Of a stretch of 64,000 nucleotides of DNA, positions 1 through 8,825 are shown in pieces. This DNA is from Oscillatoriaceae cyanobacterium M7585_C2015_266. Its GTDB lineage: Bacteria > Cyanobacteriota > Cyanobacteriia > Cyanobacteriales > Oscillatoriaceae. Every line of letters starts with the position of its first letter. Position 1 is the first letter of the stretch. The notes under the pieces were generated by a model, which ran no database searches, was not told where the DNA came from, and worked only from the letters and a program-made list of their open reading frames with translations. The stretch spans positions 62,001 to 126,000 of the forward strand of contig DVEG01000010.1 of assembly GCA_015295835.1 (NCBI GenBank), read 5' to 3'. The position numbers were made by a program, and so were the translations under genes.

Positions 1-139
1 TTTTAATAAAAAAATACGTTTTAAGGAATTATAGCCTTTTTAGCTATTTTGGCCAAAAATTGGCCTTAAAGAAAAAAACTACCCATAGAGTAGTATAATG
101 ATTTATCGGCTTTTAAACGCTATATATGATGAGAGCAAT

Positions 140-3100
140 ATGGGCCAAGAACTGGACTTAAACCATGAATTTCCGGAGACAGCACCAACAGCCAATCCAG
201 TCTTCTATAGAACATACAGCAGACGCACGAAGAAGGGGCGAGAGACATGGCAGCAAGTATGCGAGCGCACAATTCAAGGCTTATTGAAATTGGGAATTAA
301 AGCCGAAGAAGCAGACTTGATAAACCGGATGCAGCGCCAATTTAAAGCTCTTTGCTCAGGTCGTTGGCTCTGGGTAGGAGGCACAGAGTGGATCGAAAAA
401 CAAGAAAACTTTTCAGGAGCGTACAACTGCACTAGCACAAATGTCGTTGACTGGCGAACATTTGGTCTAATGATGGATCTGGCGATGATGGGATGTGGCA
501 CGGGTGCCGTGCTAGAACCAAAATATATTCAGCAGTTACCACCCATCCGCAATGTTCTCCAGGTAGAGGTAAAAGGTAAAGTAGGAAGTGTGCCTTACGG
601 CTTGCGACACGAGCAAACTGAAATTGCGATCGCAGGCAATCAAGTTATGATCACAGTAGGCGACAGTCGCCAGGGGTGGGTTAAATCTTATCAATCCCTG
701 CTAGAATTCTCAACTGATGAGCGCTTCACTGGCGAAGTTAAAATCATTATCGATATTAGTCATGTGCGCCCGACGGGCGAACCATTGCGTGGGTTTGGCG
801 GCGTTGCTAACCCAGTACGGTTGCCTTTGCTTTACGAACGCTGTGCCGCTATCCTCAACAAAGCTGTAGGGCGGCAACTCACTTCCGTTGAATGTTGTTT
901 ATTAATTGATGAAGCAGCCGCTTGCGTGGTAGCCGGGAACATTAGACGTAGTGCAGGCATGAGGCAATTCGACAGCAACGATCAGTTAGCTGCCACTGCC
1001 AAAGCCAATCTCTGGCAACAAGACGAACATGGAAACTGGCGCATTGATCCAGAAAGAGATGCGCTCAGGATGGCAAACCATACGAGAGTATTCCATTATA
1101 AACCTACGGAAGCGGAATGTATTGAAGCGGTAAGGCAACAATATTATTCCGGAGAAGGGGCAATTCAATATGCTCCAGAGGCGATCGCTCGTGCCAATGC
1201 CGATATTTTCCCTACCTCAGAATTAAAACAAAAATTTATCAAAATATACACTTCTTTAGGGTTAGAAGAAACTCGCAATTGGTTGAAAACAAATTATCCC
1301 AAAATACCCGATTATGAAGTAGAACATCGGTTACAAAGATATGGACTAAACCCGTGTGTTACCGCAGATACCTGGGTACATACGAGTGAGGGTCCTCGGC
1401 AAGTCAGTCAGTTGATTGCAGTACAACACAGCACATATATAAATGGAGAATTATTCAATACAACCCCGGCTGGTTTCTTTTACAGTGGAACGAAACCAGT
1501 GTTTAAACTGCAAACGCAAGAGGGGTATGAACTAAGGTTGACAGCTAATCATCGAGTTCTCAAGCTCACAACCCAAACCCAGAAGCAGCAATATGCCGAA
1601 TGGGTTGAAGTAGCAGATATAAAACCTGGGGAGCGGGTTTTACTCCATAATCATCGCGGTTTGCAACCTTGGAAAGGTTCAGGCAACTTCGAGTCAGGTT
1701 GGTTACTGGGCAGCTTAATTGGCGATGGTAGTCTCGCTAAGACTCAATGGCATGACATCGCTCTCTTGCGCTTTTGGCAAGACTCACAGCTAGAAATGAG
1801 TGAGTACGCTATTGCCTCTATGGAAGCAAGCGTGGGATATGTTCGACGCACCAACGCTGCATGTTATAACCCCACGCTCAAACATCGAGTGGTGAATTCT
1901 CCGAGTATAGCCAGTTTAGCAGTCACCTATGGCATTACCCAAGAACAGAAGAATATCACCCCTCTGATTGAACAGGCAAGTTACGACTTTTACCGAGGTT
2001 TTCTGCGGGGTCTTTTTGATACCGATGGGAGTGTGCAAGACACACAAATGAAGGGGGTGAGTGTACGCCTAGCCCATAGTAATTTGGCTAATCTGAAAGC
2101 TGTGCAACGAATGTTGGCTAGACTCGGCATTGCTTCTACTATTTATGAAAACCATCGTCAGGCTGAGTATAGACTGTTACCAGATAGCGATCGCCAACCA
2201 ACAGCCTACTGGTGTCAAGCAAACCACGAACTTGTTGTCGCCAATGATAATCTTGAGTATTTTCAACAATTGATTGGCTTCCAAGAACCCCAAAAGGCCT
2301 ATAAACTAGCCCAAGCCTTAGCTAATTACAAACATTGCCTCAATGTTGAGCCATTTAGTGCCACTGTTAGAGCGCTCGTTCCGGATGGCATAGAGCCGGT
2401 TTACGACTGTACCGTACCTGGGCCTGCCTGTTTTGATGCCAATGGGTTTGTTGCTCACAACTGTGGTGAGATTATTGGTTCTATGTTTCACTGTAACTTA
2501 AGTGAAATACACTTGAACCAAATTGATCCTCATAACTTTAAAGAACAAGAAGAAGCCTTTACTGCCGGGGCTCTTTCTGTAGCGGCTTTACTTAATCACA
2601 AATTTATCGAGCCGCGCTATCAAATCAGTCGAGAAATTGACCCTATTGTGGGGGTTTCTTTTACTGGTTTATTTGATTTCTTTGTTAAAGCTTTTGGAAT
2701 TGATTGGTTGCGTTGGTGGGCAGAAGGACGCCCAGAAAGCCGAAAAGGATTGGAGTTTAAGCGCTGGGAACAAGAATATTTAACTCGTTGGCGGGAAATT
2801 GTCCAGCAAGCAGTGTGGGATTATTGCGATCGCAACGGATTAAAACGCCCCAACCGCTGCACCACCGTACAACCTAGCGGCACAAAGTCTTTACTCACTA
2901 ATGCTTCCCCTGGATGGCACCCGCCAAAAGCACAGCGATTTATTCGCAGAATTACCTTCCGAAAAAATGACCCAGTAGCCCTTGCTTGCATCGACTACGG
3001 CTACAACGTCACCCCTTCTCAATCAGATAAAGACGAAAACGGAAATCTGCTTAATGATCCTTTTGATCCGCGCTGCTCGGAGTGGTTGGTAGAAATTCCT

Positions 3101-3538
3101 GTTGCTGTACCCTGGGCTGAATTGCCAGGAGCAGATGAAATTGACACTAGCCAGTTTTCAGCTTTGGCACAGTTTGACTTTTATATGCAAGTGCAACAGT
3201 ATTACACCACCCACAACACCAGTGCGACTATCGAGTTGCGTGAGCATGAAATAGAGGCATTGGGAAATCGCATTTACAAAGCGATTCAAAATGATGAGGG
3301 TTATATTTCGGCGGCACTGCTGGCGCGTTTTGATGCTCATCAAACTTTCCCGCGCTTACCATTTGAGCCGATAAGTAAGGAAGAATATCAACGACAATTG
3401 CAGCAAGTGAAATTACGGCGTAAAACCGATGATTTCTACGCAGCCCTTAGTCGTTACGATTTGGGTGAGATGGTAGAAGCAGGACCCGCAGGTTGTGATT
3501 CTGATAAGTGCCTTTTGCCGGAACAGAAACCGGAATAG
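140..3538 (+). CDS. nrdJ: Adenosylcobalamin-dependent (class II) ribonucleoside-triphosphate reductase, intein-containing
   Basis: Reduces ribonucleoside triphosphates to deoxy forms for DNA synthesis, using coenzyme B12. The precursor is about 1132 aa. Removing the 369-aa intein leaves about 763 aa, a normal length for monomeric class II reductases. Visible marks are the N-terminal cysteine in YNCTST, the thiyl-radical cysteine in NP|CGEI with a second cysteine ten residues later (FHCNLSEI), the PSGTKS phosphate-binding loop, and a C-terminal CDSDKC (CX4C) redox pair. I chose the ATG at 140, after GAGAG, because the family usually begins shortly before the ETAP..FYRTYSRR block. An ATG at 98 would add 14 residues. 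No B12 riboswitch is visible in the 97-139 bases upstream, but most of that region lies outside the window. Identification is very secure. Confidence 0.96.
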   Translation: MGQELDLNHEFPETAPTANPVFYRTYSRRTKKGRETWQQVCERTIQGLLKLGIKAEEADLINRMQRQFKALCSGRWLWVGGTEWIEKQENFSGAYNCTSTNVVDWRTFGLMMDLAMMGCGTGAVLEPKYIQQLPPIRNVLQVEVKGKVGSVPYGLRHEQTEIAIAGNQVMITVGDSRQGWVKSYQSLLEFSTDERFTGEVKIIIDISHVRPTGEPLRGFGGVANPVRLPLLYERCAAILNKAVGRQLTSVECCLLIDEAAACVVAGNIRRSAGMRQFDSNDQLAATAKANLWQQDEHGNWRIDPERDALRMANHTRVFHYKPTEAECIEAVRQQYYSGEGAIQYAPEAIARANADIFPTSELKQKFIKIYTSLGLEETRNWLKTNYPKIPDYEVEHRLQRYGLNPCVTADTWVHTSEGPRQVSQLIAVQHSTYINGELFNTTPAGFFYSGTKPVFKLQTQEGYELRLTANHRVLKLTTQTQKQQYAEWVEVADIKPGERVLLHNHRGLQPWKGSGNFESGWLLGSLIGDGSLAKTQWHDIALLRFWQDSQLEMSEYAIASMEASVGYVRRTNAACYNPTLKHRVVNSPSIASLAVTYGITQEQKNITPLIEQASYDFYRGFLRGLFDTDGSVQDTQMKGVSVRLAHSNLANLKAVQRMLARLGIASTIYENHRQAEYRLLPDSDRQPTAYWCQANHELVVANDNLEYFQQLIGFQEPQKAYKLAQALANYKHCLNVEPFSATVRALVPDGIEPVYDCTVPGPACFDANGFVAHNCGEIIGSMFHCNLSEIHLNQIDPHNFKEQEEAFTAGALSVAALLNHKFIEPRYQISREIDPIVGVSFTGLFDFFVKAFGIDWLRWWAEGRPESRKGLEFKRWEQEYLTRWREIVQQAVWDYCDRNGLKRPNRCTTVQPSGTKSLLTNASPGWHPPKAQRFIRRITFRKNDPVALACIDYGYNVTPSQSDKDENGNLLNDPFDPRCSEWLVEIPVAVPWAELPGADEIDTSQFSALAQFDFYMQVQQYYTTHNTSATIELREHEIEALGNRIYKAIQNDEGYISAALLARFDAHQTFPRLPFEPISKEEYQRQLQQVKLRRKTDDFYAALSRYDLGEMVEAGPAGCDSDKCLLPEQKPE
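1355..2461 (+). other. Intein with LAGLIDADG homing endonuclease, inside nrdJ
   Basis: In-frame 369-residue protein intron. It starts with Cys (CVTADTWV, block A) and contains TANHRVL (block B, with its His). Two LAGLIDADG-type motifs follow: LLGSLIGDG near 1705-1735 and LRGLFDTDG near 2005-2035. It ends FVAHN just before the extein cysteine (C+1). All splice-junction residues are intact: Cys1, His-Asn at the end, Cys+1. It is therefore predicted to splice, and the endonuclease acidic residues are also present. Inteins at this exact reductase site are known in cyanobacteria and phages. Confidence 0.95.
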
Positions 3539-3600
3539 CCAGCTTCCCTGCAATCTGCGCTACTATTCCTGACAGTGGCAGCTTTAGGAGACTTTTTTTT

Positions 3601-3819
3601 ATGTTTGTGGAGGAACTAGCACCTATTTTTAAAGAACTCACCGCCTACCCTGTGGCCTTCTTTGGTGGCTTTTTTTCCGGCATCCTCCGACTCAATCTTG
3701 CCGATGACCCTGTGAAAAGCTGGCTTGATAAACAAGTCGGCGCGCCGAGCCACACTACTGAGATTTCTAAGAATAATAACGGTAATAGCAGTGGCCCTCA
3801 ATCGATCGCGATCGACTGA
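3601..3819 (+). CDS. Small conserved cyanobacterial protein, unknown function (72 aa)
   Basis: Starts at ATG 3601 behind TTTAGGAGAC, a good ribosome binding site about eight bases upstream. The N-terminal half (MFVEELAPIF, then YPVAFFGGFFSGILRLNL) is moderately hydrophobic with a glycine-rich stretch that could be one membrane or amphipathic helix. The second half (ADDPVKSWLDKQ and a low-complexity polar tail with an NNNGNSSG stretch) is soluble. It lies 62 bases after nrdJ, same strand. I recall similar short proteins annotated as hypothetical in other cyanobacteria, but cannot name a function. Confidence 0.7.
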   Translation: MFVEELAPIFKELTAYPVAFFGGFFSGILRLNLADDPVKSWLDKQVGAPSHTTEISKNNNGNSSGPQSIAID

Positions 3820-3828
3820 GGCAACAAG

Positions 3829-3869
3829 AGAAATCGGGTTTCTTAAATCTTAAAGAAACTCGGTTTCTT
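3829..3869. repeat. Two short palindromes of the AGAAAC..GTTTCT type
   Basis: Two adjacent inverted repeats: AGAAA-TCGGG-TTTCT at 3829-3843 and AAGAAAC-TCG-GTTTCTT at 3853-3869. They lie just after the small gene ending at 3819 and could form its transcript end, although there is no strong T-run. The same core reappears near 14703 and, in variant form, at 10230, so it belongs to a dispersed repeat family. Confidence 0.55.
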
Positions 3870-4113
3870 ACCGGCGCGCCTAATCTTTAAACACTAAATC
3901 TGTAAAAAAATTATAACATGACACTAAATATGGATTTTTTTCTTTGCTGCTGTTCTTGGAAATATAAATTTTAAAAGTTTGTAGACTAGAACACTTGCAA
4001 AATCAAATTGACAAGCTATGATATGCACAAAGTTCAGTTTTATCGCTGGTTGAGTTGAAGATACTGCATCCAATGAAAGCGGAGCGCAGATTTCTGAAGT
4101 TCGCCACTATTCG

Positions 4114-4205
4114 TTCGGACAGCTCAGACTGTGCAAAATTTGCACGGAAAAGGTGCCGTCTGTCGAGCTGAACTCTTGTTTTTCGTTCAGATTTCACAAA
4201 CAATA
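4114..4205 (+). promoter_or_regulatory. Structured 5' leader of the RNA-binding protein gene (candidate)
   Basis: The 386 bases before the rbp start hold no convincing gene. A perfect palindrome GTGCAAA-A-TTTGCAC lies at 4131-4145. It is flanked by complementary arms, GTTC..AGCTC at 4114-4126 and GAGCTGAAC near 4164-4172, so the transcript could fold into a nested hairpin. Cyanobacterial rbp genes often have long cold-responsive leaders. That this one does so is inference. A TTGACA lies at 4009. Confidence 0.35.
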
Positions 4206-4481
4206 ATGACCATTTACGTTGGAAACCTATCTTACCGCGCCACCGAAGACGATTTAAGAGCAGTCTTTGCAGAATACGGCCCAGTTAAACGAGTTGTCTT
4301 ACCGATAGATCGAGAAACCGGAAAGATGCGCGGCTTCGCTTTTGTGGAAATGGAAGATGCCCATGAAGAGATTGCAATTTCAGAACTAGACGGCGCAGAA
4401 TGGATGGGTCGTCAGTTGAAAGTGAATAAGGCAAAGCCACGAGAAGAAACTCGTAACGGTGGAAGAAGGCGCCCATATTAG
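4206..4481 (+). CDS. RRM-type RNA-binding protein (Rbp family)
   Basis: A single RNA-recognition motif protein of 91 aa that binds single-stranded RNA. RNP2 is IYVGNL (residues 3-8) and RNP1 is RGFAFVEM (42-49), with the aromatic residues needed for base stacking. The domain fills residues 1-80. The tail is short and basic, ending GGRRRPY, rather than the long glycine-rich tail of the cold-inducible RbpA type. It may therefore belong to the short-tailed group that in other cyanobacteria is linked to mRNA localisation or is constitutive; that subclass is inference. The start at 4206 is chosen because the RRM begins immediately after MT. The gene stands alone, followed by a strong terminator. 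Confidence 0.93.
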   Translation: MTIYVGNLSYRATEDDLRAVFAEYGPVKRVVLPIDRETGKMRGFAFVEMEDAHEEIAISELDGAEWMGRQLKVNKAKPREETRNGGRRRPY

Positions 4482-4628
4482 TTGGGAAGGAGCGATCGCT
4501 CTTATACTCTGACGGCAGCACGGTAAAATACTCCGCTGTACAAAAATCCTTCATCTTTCATAAAACTAATCTCTTTCTTTGGGATTAAGGCTAAAGTCCC
4601 AGTTTAATAATTAATTAACTAATTAATT

Positions 4629-4672
4629 TTCCCCTGTTTTCTCCCTAGAGGAGAAAAACAGGGGAATTGTTT
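4629..4672 (+). terminator. Strong hairpin after the rbp gene
   Basis: CCCCTGTTTTCTCC (from 4631) pairs with GGAGAAAAACAGGGG around a CTAGA loop, with one bulged A, then AATTGTTTTT. It lies about 150 bases after the rbp gene and before fbp. The rest of this 313-base gap shows nothing else. Confidence 0.8.
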
Positions 4673-4794
4673 TTCAAAAACAGGCCAAAATGTGGCCAGC
4701 TTCCACCTTTCTTTAGTTCGTATAAAATTCAGCAGCCTTCTTGAAAAACCCTCCCTAAGATATTAAATGAGGGACTACAGTCAGGGAGGAAATA

Positions 4795-5853
4795 ATGGCA
4801 GGTAACTATAAGCCTTTAGCGGATGAACGCGCCCTGGATCGTGATTGTACGACATTATCCCGTCACGTCTTACAGCAACTGCAGAGTTTCTCGCCAGATG
4901 CTCAGGATCTCAGTGCCATAATGAATCGCATTGCCCTGGCAGCTAAACTAATTTCCCGCCGTCTCAGTCGGGCTGGATTACTTGAGGGCGTCTTGGGATT
5001 CACCGGCGAGGTGAACGTGCAGGGAGAATCCGTTAAAAAGATGGATGTCTACGCTAATGAAGTATTTATCTCCGTCTTCAAGCAAAGCGGGCTTGTCTGT
5101 CGCCTTGCTTCCGAAGAAATGGAGAAACCCTACTACATCCCTGAAAATTGCCCCATTGGCCGTTATACCCTCCTCTACGATCCGATTGATGGGTCTTCAA
5201 ATCTAGATATCAACCTGAATCTGGGCTCTATATTCTCCATTCGCCAGCAAGAAGGAATTGACGAGGATGGTTCGGCTTTGGATTTGCTGCAAAATGGGCG
5301 CAAGCAAATCGCTGCCGGCTATATTCTCTACGGCCCCAGTACCATGCTAGTCTATTCAATAGGCAAGGGAGTGCATGCTTTTACCCTCGATCCCAGCTTG
5401 GGAGAGTTTATATTATCGCACGAAAATATCCGCGTTCCAAATCATGGCTCTATTTACAGCGTTAATGAGGGCAACTTCTGGCAGTGGGAAGAACCAATTC
5501 GGGATTATATCCGCTATGTTCACCGCCATGAAGGCTATACGGCACGCTATGGCGGGGCGCTAGTGGGAGACTTTCACCGCATTCTGTTTCAGGGTGGGGT
5601 GTTTTTATACCCCGGCACTGTAAAAAACCCAGAAGGTAAGTTGCGTCTTCTGTACGAAACAGCTCCCCTTGCCTTTTTAATAGAACAAGCCGGAGGGCGA
5701 GCAAGTACTGGTACGGAAGATATTTTAGATGTGGTGCCGAAAAAACTCCACACCCGCACTCCTCTGATTATTGGGAGTAAAGATGATGTGGAGCTGGTGG
5801 AGTCTTTCATTCAAAGGAAATTTCAGGAGCAAGCAGTCACTTCGATTAAGTGA
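4795..5853 (+). CDS. fbp: Fructose-1,6-bisphosphatase class I
   Basis: Hydrolyses fructose-1,6-bisphosphate to fructose-6-phosphate in gluconeogenesis and sugar synthesis. The 352-aa length is normal. The metal/phosphate site YDPIDGSSN is at 128-136, the acidic pair EE at 107-108, and KKMDVYANE is also present. Start ATG follows GGGAGGA with ideal spacing. It is the first gene of the fbp-tal-zwf-opcA set, 67 bases before tal on the same strand, the standard cyanobacterial arrangement for night-time sugar oxidation. A second, unrelated FBPase (glpX) is at 30623. Confidence 0.96.
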   Translation: MAGNYKPLADERALDRDCTTLSRHVLQQLQSFSPDAQDLSAIMNRIALAAKLISRRLSRAGLLEGVLGFTGEVNVQGESVKKMDVYANEVFISVFKQSGLVCRLASEEMEKPYYIPENCPIGRYTLLYDPIDGSSNLDINLNLGSIFSIRQQEGIDEDGSALDLLQNGRKQIAAGYILYGPSTMLVYSIGKGVHAFTLDPSLGEFILSHENIRVPNHGSIYSVNEGNFWQWEEPIRDYIRYVHRHEGYTARYGGALVGDFHRILFQGGVFLYPGTVKNPEGKLRLLYETAPLAFLIEQAGGRASTGTEDILDVVPKKLHTRTPLIIGSKDDVELVESFIQRKFQEQAVTSIK

Positions 5854-5920
5854 GTAGAAAGTCTGGAGTGGCTAGTAGCTTACTGTCTACTTTAAATTCT
5901 AGAAACTAAGTGAGAATAAC

Positions 5921-7060
5921 ATGACAAACAATCCTTTGTTGCAAATTGAGAAAGAATATGGCCAAAGTATCTGGATGGATAATTTGAGCCGCAATATTAT
6001 TGAGTCTGGTGAACTCAAAGAATTGCTTGTCAGTCGGGGAATTGTAGGAATAACCTCAAATCCAGCTATTTTTGAAAAAGCGATCGCAGGCAACAAAATT
6101 TACGATCCTGATATTGAAAAAGGCATTAAAGCGGGTAAATCGGTAATGGAGATTTACGAATCTCTAGTGTTTACCGATGTTCGCAATGCTTGTGATATTC
6201 TCCGTGATATATATGAGAAAACAAACGGGCTAGATGGATACGTCAGTATTGAAGTACCGCCAAATTTAGCTTACAATACTGAAGAGACGATTCGAGAAGC
6301 CCAGCGCTATTATGAAGCTATTGGTAGGGATAATGTGATGATTAAAATCCCCGGCACTCCAGAAGGATTGATAGCTGTAGAAAAAGTTATCGCAGCAGGA
6401 ATTAATGTAAATGTTACTCTGCTGTTTTCAGTAAAAAGTTACGTAGAAGCAGCCTGGGCTTATATTCGCGGTTTGGAAGCTCGCGTTGCTGAAGGTAAGG
6501 ATATCAGCCGCATCGCTTCGGTGGCGAGTTTCTTTATAAGCCGTATAGATACTAATATAGACGCGCGGCTAGATAAACTAATCGCGGCGACAGAAGAGCC
6601 TCAAAAGCAAGAAGAACTCAGGCAAATGAAGGGGAAATTTGCGATCGCTAATGCTAAAATTGCTTACCAAAAATACAAAGAAATTATTAAGAGCGAGCGC
6701 TGGCAAGCCCTCGCCGCCAAAGGCGCTAAACCACAGCGCTTATTGTGGGCATCCACAAGCACCAAAAACCCCGAATATAGCGACGTCATCTACGTTGACT
6801 CACTAATAGGACCCGATACAGTCAACACCATGCCCCCTGCCACAATTGAAGCATGTGCCGATCATTGCAACGTTGAAAACCGCATCGAAACCGATCTCGA
6901 CGCCGCCTATAAACTAACAGAAACCCTACCCCAAATTGGCATCAACCTAGATGAAGTTATGGCAGAACTATTAGCAGACGGGATCGAGAAATTTATTCAG
7001 CCATTTAACTCACTGATGAAATCTCTCGAAGCCAAAGTTAATCAACTCGCAACTGTGTAA
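5921..7060 (+). CDS. tal: Transaldolase
   Basis: Moves a dihydroxyacetone unit between sedoheptulose-7-phosphate and glyceraldehyde-3-phosphate in the pentose phosphate pathway. The 379-aa length matches the longer transaldolase subfamily of cyanobacteria and actinobacteria. Visible are the TSNPAIFEKAI block (45-55) and the Schiff-base lysine in VMIKIPGTPEG (K142). The strand NVNVTLLFS and LLWASTSTKNPEYSD are also typical. Second gene of the operon. A folded spacer separates it from zwf. Confidence 0.95.
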   Translation: MTNNPLLQIEKEYGQSIWMDNLSRNIIESGELKELLVSRGIVGITSNPAIFEKAIAGNKIYDPDIEKGIKAGKSVMEIYESLVFTDVRNACDILRDIYEKTNGLDGYVSIEVPPNLAYNTEETIREAQRYYEAIGRDNVMIKIPGTPEGLIAVEKVIAAGINVNVTLLFSVKSYVEAAWAYIRGLEARVAEGKDISRIASVASFFISRIDTNIDARLDKLIAATEEPQKQEELRQMKGKFAIANAKIAYQKYKEIIKSERWQALAAKGAKPQRLLWASTSTKNPEYSDVIYVDSLIGPDTVNTMPPATIEACADHCNVENRIETDLDAAYKLTETLPQIGINLDEVMAELLADGIEKFIQPFNSLMKSLEAKVNQLATV

Positions 7061-7096
7061 ATTTTTTTATTTTTAGGAAAGTAGGGATCCGGTACT

Positions 7097-7148
7097 AGGG
7101 GATAAGGGAATTGAAGAGGTTTATCCTCTCATACCTTCCTTGTCCCCT
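7097..7148 (+). promoter_or_regulatory. Nested hairpin in the tal-zwf spacer
   Basis: AGGGGATAAGGGA pairs with TCCTTGTCCCCT, enclosing a small GAGG-TTTAT-CCTC hairpin. No T-run follows, so it looks more like a processing or stability element, or a partial terminator, than a full stop. The spacer is 180 bases. zwf has its own strong GAGGAG site 60 bases or more further on. Confidence 0.5.
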
Positions 7149-7240
7149 CTGAAATGTTTATAAAATAAAAAGGAAATTTAAAAATTATTAAAAATTTTTC
7201 TTTCTAAGAAAAATAAATAAAACAACAAAGAGGAGATAAA

Positions 7241-8770
7241 ATGGTAAAAATTTTAGAAAATCCCCTGCGCGTAGGATTGCAACAAGAAAGAATGCCGGAG
7301 CCTACTATATTAGTGATTTTCGGAGCCTCCGGAGACTTAACCCAACGCAAATTGGTGCCAGCGCTCTACCACTTAAAACAAGAAAGACGATTACCATCGG
7401 AATTCACAATAGTTGGTGTTGCCCGCCGAGAATGGAGTCACGACTATTTCCGTGAACAAATGCGCAAAGGCATTGAGCAATTCTCCGACGGCATTGGCTC
7501 AGAAGAAGTTTGGAAAGACTTTGCCGAAGGTTTATTTTACTGCTCTGGCGATATTGACAACCCAGAAAGTTATCGCAAGCTGAAAGAATTTCTTAACACT
7601 CTAGATTCACAAAGAAGAACCAGAGGCAATCGCATCTTCTATTTATCAGTTTCCCCTAACTTCTTTCCAGAAGCAATTCGCCAACTTGGAAACGCTGAAA
7701 TGCTAAGCGATCCAATAAAAACACGCTTAGTAATAGAAAAACCATTCGGGCGCGATTTGGGTTCAGCAAAAGCTCTCAACCGAGTTGTTAACCAAATTTG
7801 TAAAGAAAATCAAATTTACCGCATCGATCACTACCTAGGCAAAGAAACAGTTCAAAACCTGTTAGTTTTTCGATTTGCTAATGCCATTTTTGAACCCCTG
7901 TGGAATCGTCAATTTGTTGATCACATCCAGCTCACTGTAGCAGAAACAGTAGGAGTAGAAGAGCGCGCAGGCTACTACGAAACCTCTGGAGCGCTGCGAG
8001 ACATGGTACAAAACCACCTAATGCAGCTATTCTGCTTAACTGCAATGGAGCCGCCAGTTGACTTGGATGCCGATAGTATTCGCACCGAAAAATTAAAAGT
8101 ACTACAGGCAACCCAACTGTCTACTCTACGCAATTTAGATACATGCGCGGTTCGAGGGCAATACACTAGCGGTTGGATGAAAGGCGAACCAGTTCCGGGT
8201 TACCGCAGTGAGCCTGGAGTCAATCCTAACTCGATTACGCCTACCTATGTGGCAATGAAATTGTCTGTCGATAACTGGCGTTGGAAAGGGGTACCATTCT
8301 ATATGCGCACCGGCAAACGCCTGCCCAAAAAAATCAGCGAGATAGCTATTCAATTTCGCGAGGTGCCAGTTTTAATCTTTCAGTCGGCAGCGCAGCAAGC
8401 AAGCCCAAATGTACTTACTCTGCGGATTCAGCCCAATGAGGGAATTTCCCTGCGCTTTGAAGTGAAAACGCCGGGAATCGCACTGCGCACCCGCCCAGTG
8501 GATATGGATTTCAGCTATGGCTCGACTTTTGGTCAAACCACCGGAGATGCTTACGATCGCCTTTTCCTGGATTGCATGTTAGGCGATCAAACTTTATTTA
8601 CACGTGGTGATGAAGTTGAAGAAGCTTGGCGGGTTGTCATGCCGGCGCTGACTGCCTGGGAAGCCCCCACAGATCCTGCATCTATTCCTCAATACGAAGC
8701 TGGCACTTGGGGACCCGCTGAAGCTGAACAAATGATAGAACGCGACGGGCGTCGCTGGCGCAGACTATAA
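7241..8770 (+). CDS. zwf: Glucose-6-phosphate 1-dehydrogenase
   Basis: First enzyme of the oxidative pentose phosphate pathway, making NADPH in the dark. 509 aa. The Rossmann [10 protein letters not shown] is at 28-37, EKPFG at 166-170, and the substrate/catalytic RIDHYLGKE at 194-202. Cys187 and Cys445 fall exactly at the numbers of the redox-regulatory pair described for Anabaena G6PDH, so thioredoxin-type control is likely (inference from family knowledge). Start ATG follows AGAGGAGAT. Located 55 bases before opcA, whose product activates this enzyme. Confidence 0.97.
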   Translation: MVKILENPLRVGLQQERMPEPTILVIFGASGDLTQRKLVPALYHLKQERRLPSEFTIVGVARREWSHDYFREQMRKGIEQFSDGIGSEEVWKDFAEGLFYCSGDIDNPESYRKLKEFLNTLDSQRRTRGNRIFYLSVSPNFFPEAIRQLGNAEMLSDPIKTRLVIEKPFGRDLGSAKALNRVVNQICKENQIYRIDHYLGKETVQNLLVFRFANAIFEPLWNRQFVDHIQLTVAETVGVEERAGYYETSGALRDMVQNHLMQLFCLTAMEPPVDLDADSIRTEKLKVLQATQLSTLRNLDTCAVRGQYTSGWMKGEPVPGYRSEPGVNPNSITPTYVAMKLSVDNWRWKGVPFYMRTGKRLPKKISEIAIQFREVPVLIFQSAAQQASPNVLTLRIQPNEGISLRFEVKTPGIALRTRPVDMDFSYGSTFGQTTGDAYDRLFLDCMLGDQTLFTRGDEVEEAWRVVMPALTAWEAPTDPASIPQYEAGTWGPAEAEQMIERDGRRWRRL

Positions 8771-8825
8771 AAAAATGTAATTCACCACACAACTAACAAA
8801 CTAATAAATAAAGGAAGGATAACAA

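Noticed and set aside
1-139. Possible cobalamin riboswitch before the B12-dependent reductase
   Set aside because: Only 139 bases are visible; no B12-box-like conserved core or paired arms seen.
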